Assembly (NCBI GenBank): GCA_947489315.1
Contig: CANLCX010000001.1
Coordinates: forward strand, 499,501 to 563,500
Direction of reading: 5' to 3'
Length of the DNA: 64,000 nt
Origin: an uncultured Sphingomonadaceae bacterium
Lineage (GTDB): Bacteria; Pseudomonadota; Alphaproteobacteria; Sphingomonadales; Sphingomonadaceae
This document shows positions 62,554-64,000 of the stretch, one piece after another. The position numbers were made by a program, and so were the translations under genes. Under the pieces are notes generated by a model. It worked only from the letters and a program-made list of their open reading frames with translations. It ran no database searches and was not told where the DNA came from. Each line of letters opens with the position of its first letter. The stretch's first letter is position 1.

Positions 62554-63837
62554 TCAGTCGGCCATTGTCCGTGTTGCCCGCCAGAAATGAAAGCCAGCCC
62601 AGATATTAAAGAGCGCCAGAAAGGCGAGGGCGCGTTGCAATGCGGCGGCTTCGCCCAGTTCACCAGCGAACATGTCGGACAAGATACCAACAAAAACCGG
62701 GCCAATGCCCAGGCCGATGACACCCGCGATCAGCAAGTAGATCGCAACGGCCATGGCACGGGTCTCATCGCTGGCCAGTCTTTGTAAGGCTGCGAAATTG
62801 GGGCCGTAGTAAAAGGTCGCTGCAAAGGTCGGGATAGCTAATAGGAGCAACGCGATATTGGCACTTGGCCCATATATGGCCCAGATCATGCCAGGAGTGG
62901 AAATGACCATCACCAGAGCCGCGACCAAAAGAGGCAATGTGGGGCGCAGTTTTCCGAAATAATCGCCGGATTTTCCGCCTAGCCACGCGCCAAAACCGCC
63001 CGACAGGGCAACCATGACGCCTAGCTTCCATCCCAGTTCGCCATAGCCGATGCCGTGCACCCGAACGAACAAGCCGGAATAGAAACTGGCAAGCCCGTAA
63101 GAAACAAATTGTACGAGGGCGCCCGCAGCAACCAAGTGCCAATAGGCGCGTTTGGTTGACAATTGGATCAAGGCGTCTTTGAGGCTGGTCCTGCTGGGAT
63201 CGGGTTTGAAGGCTTCCGCTAACGGGACATTGCCACGTGGATCGGGAACCGTGAACCAGATGACGATCGCGATGATGATGCCAGGCAATCCAGCCATAAA
63301 GAAAGCGACGCGCCAGCCGAAATTTTCGGCAATCCAGCCGCCGCCGGCATAGGCAATGAAAGCACCAATGGGTACGGACATACCCAATATGCCCAGCGCG
63401 CCAGCGCGGCGATCGGGTGGAAACAGATCGGCGATGAGCGAATGGGACGCTGGCGAAGAGCCCGCTTCGCCGATACCCACACCGACACGTGCCAGGAAAA
63501 GCTGGATGAAATTGGCCGAGAGGCCGCAAGCTACTGTCATCGCCGACCATATCGCGATGGCTATGGCGATGATCCGGCTACGGTTCCATTTGTCGGCCAA
63601 TGCGGCGACGGGAATGGCAAGGGTCGTATAAAAAATCGCGAAAGAGAGCCCGGTCATATACCCAACTTCTGTATCCGTAAGGCCTAGGTCGCGCTTTATC
63701 GGCTCTGCCAAAATGGAAATGATCTGGCGATCGAGAAAGTTAAGCATGGTGACGATGAACAACACGCCGAGCACGTAGTTGGGATAGCGATCAGATATCG
63801 CTGTGCTGTTTCCCGAGGTCGTTTCAATGCTTGCCAT
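62554..63837 (-). CDS. Spinster-type MFS transporter
   Basis: A 427-residue twelve-helix carrier. The start LGVLFIVTMLNFLDRQIISIL, the cytoplasmic loop ADKWNRSR and the GIGEAGSSPASHSLIADLFPPDRRA signature place it in the spinster/ hexuronate-like MFS subfamily common in sphingomonads. Transported compound is unknown. ATG 63837 is my choice; GTG 63855 is also possible. Genes nearby (recQ) do not suggest a substrate. Confidence 0.9.
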   Translation of the reverse strand: MASIETTSGNSTAISDRYPNYVLGVLFIVTMLNFLDRQIISILAEPIKRDLGLTDTEVGYMTGLSFAIFYTTLAIPVAALADKWNRSRIIAIAIAIWSAMTVACGLSANFIQLFLARVGVGIGEAGSSPASHSLIADLFPPDRRAGALGILGMSVPIGAFIAYAGGGWIAENFGWRVAFFMAGLPGIIIAIVIWFTVPDPRGNVPLAEAFKPDPSRTSLKDALIQLSTKRAYWHLVAAGALVQFVSYGLASFYSGLFVRVHGIGYGELGWKLGVMVALSGGFGAWLGGKSGDYFGKLRPTLPLLVAALVMVISTPGMIWAIYGPSANIALLLLAIPTFAATFYYGPNFAALQRLASDETRAMAVAIYLLIAGVIGLGIGPVFVGILSDMFAGELGEAAALQRALAFLALFNIWAGFHFWRATRTMAD

Positions 63838-63882
63838 CGCGTATCTGTTTGACACGCGTTTTCATCGCGATATACCCTTTGT

Positions 63883-64000
63883 TTAGTTAGGGCTTTGGTC
63901 GATGGGTTCCGTTATATTCTCGTCTATCGCCCGATCAGCATCATTGTTGATAGCATCGCTAAATTCGCTTCGAAACTCTTGTGCTGGACGATCGCGCGGC
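63883..64000 (-). CDS. 3' end of an unidentified gene
   Basis: An open frame of 38 codons runs in from the right edge and ends in TAA at 63883, with an acidic, polar C-terminus rich in Asp, Glu and Asn. A second frame is also open for part of the way, so the call is tentative. Nothing identifies it. Confidence 0.35.
   Translation of the reverse strand, partial: PRDRPAQEFRSEFSDAINNDADRAIDENITEPIDQSPN

Noticed and set aside
1-64000. tRNA, rRNA, CRISPR arrays, phage or IS genes
   Set aside because: I scanned for T-loop and repeat-spacer patterns and for transposase or integrase motifs and saw none.

Overview
The window looks like chromosome of a Sphingomonadales alphaproteobacterium, probably a marine Sphingorhabdus/Parasphingorhabdus/Sphingopyxis-like lineage. 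This is inferred from protein families and not from a search. The signs are a TorF-type porin, a minimal egtB-egtD pair, a COG3904 ClpP-like periplasmic protein, a spinster-type MFS carrier, several GSTs, hydrolases for xenobiotics and lipids, an ATP12 F1-assembly chaperone, and intergenic palindromes of the kind common in sphingomonads. Moderate GC and dense, often overlapping genes fit. I saw no rRNA, tRNA, CRISPR array, transposase or prophage; the only mobile-looking DNA is small palindromic elements. Layout: 1-5.8 kb holds a partial YqiJ-like protein, an NAD(P)-binding protein, an HNH nuclease, gluQ, a corrinoid adenosyltransferase and the ergothioneine pair egtB-egtD. 5.8-12.5 kb holds a DUF1176 protein, a 3-hydroxyacyl-CoA dehydrogenase, and an epoxide hydrolase that leads into a dipeptide-type ABC transporter (two permeases and one double ATPase). 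One permease start region carries an in-frame palindromic repeat. 12.5-25 kb holds a TorF porin, a run of minus-strand genes (MscS channel, metC, sseA, Fe-S photolyase, a proline-rich membrane protein), queF, two GSTs, a thioesterase and a HerA-like ATPase. 25-29.4 kb is a protein quality-control block (DegP/HtrA protease, HflC, HflK). 29.4-38.4 kb is a long plus-strand series of overlapping genes: Mrp Fe-S carrier, CoA-binding protein, an orphan molybdenum hydroxylase large subunit, ferrochelatase, ribbon-helix-helix protein, CrcB, pseudouridine synthase, PaiB-like protein, HAD phosphatase, a small membrane protein and ATP12. amn and ompW follow; ompW has an upstream FNR/FixK-like box. 42.1-48.2 kb is the most striking part. 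A four-gene plus-strand operon encodes a flavoprotein fused to two cyclic-nucleotide-binding domains and a ferredoxin domain with sixteen cysteines in four cluster motifs, a histidine-rich integral membrane protein, an FHA-domain protein with one membrane helix and ten CxxCH haem motifs, and a class III cyclic-nucleotide phosphodiesterase-like enzyme. A divergent TPR protein resembling CcmI/NrfG (cytochrome c assembly) sits next to it. I read this as a membrane electron conduit from a cytoplasmic flavin donor to periplasmic multihaem cytochrome, gated or sensed by a cyclic nucleotide. 48.3-64 kb holds an enoyl-CoA hydratase, an M3 peptidase, an outer-membrane barrel, a haloalkane dehalogenase, a zinc-ribbon protein, an S1/P1 nuclease, two secreted proteins of unclear role, a GMC oxidoreductase overlapping a sterol desaturase, recQ with two small lipoprotein genes behind it, and a spinster-type MFS transporter.
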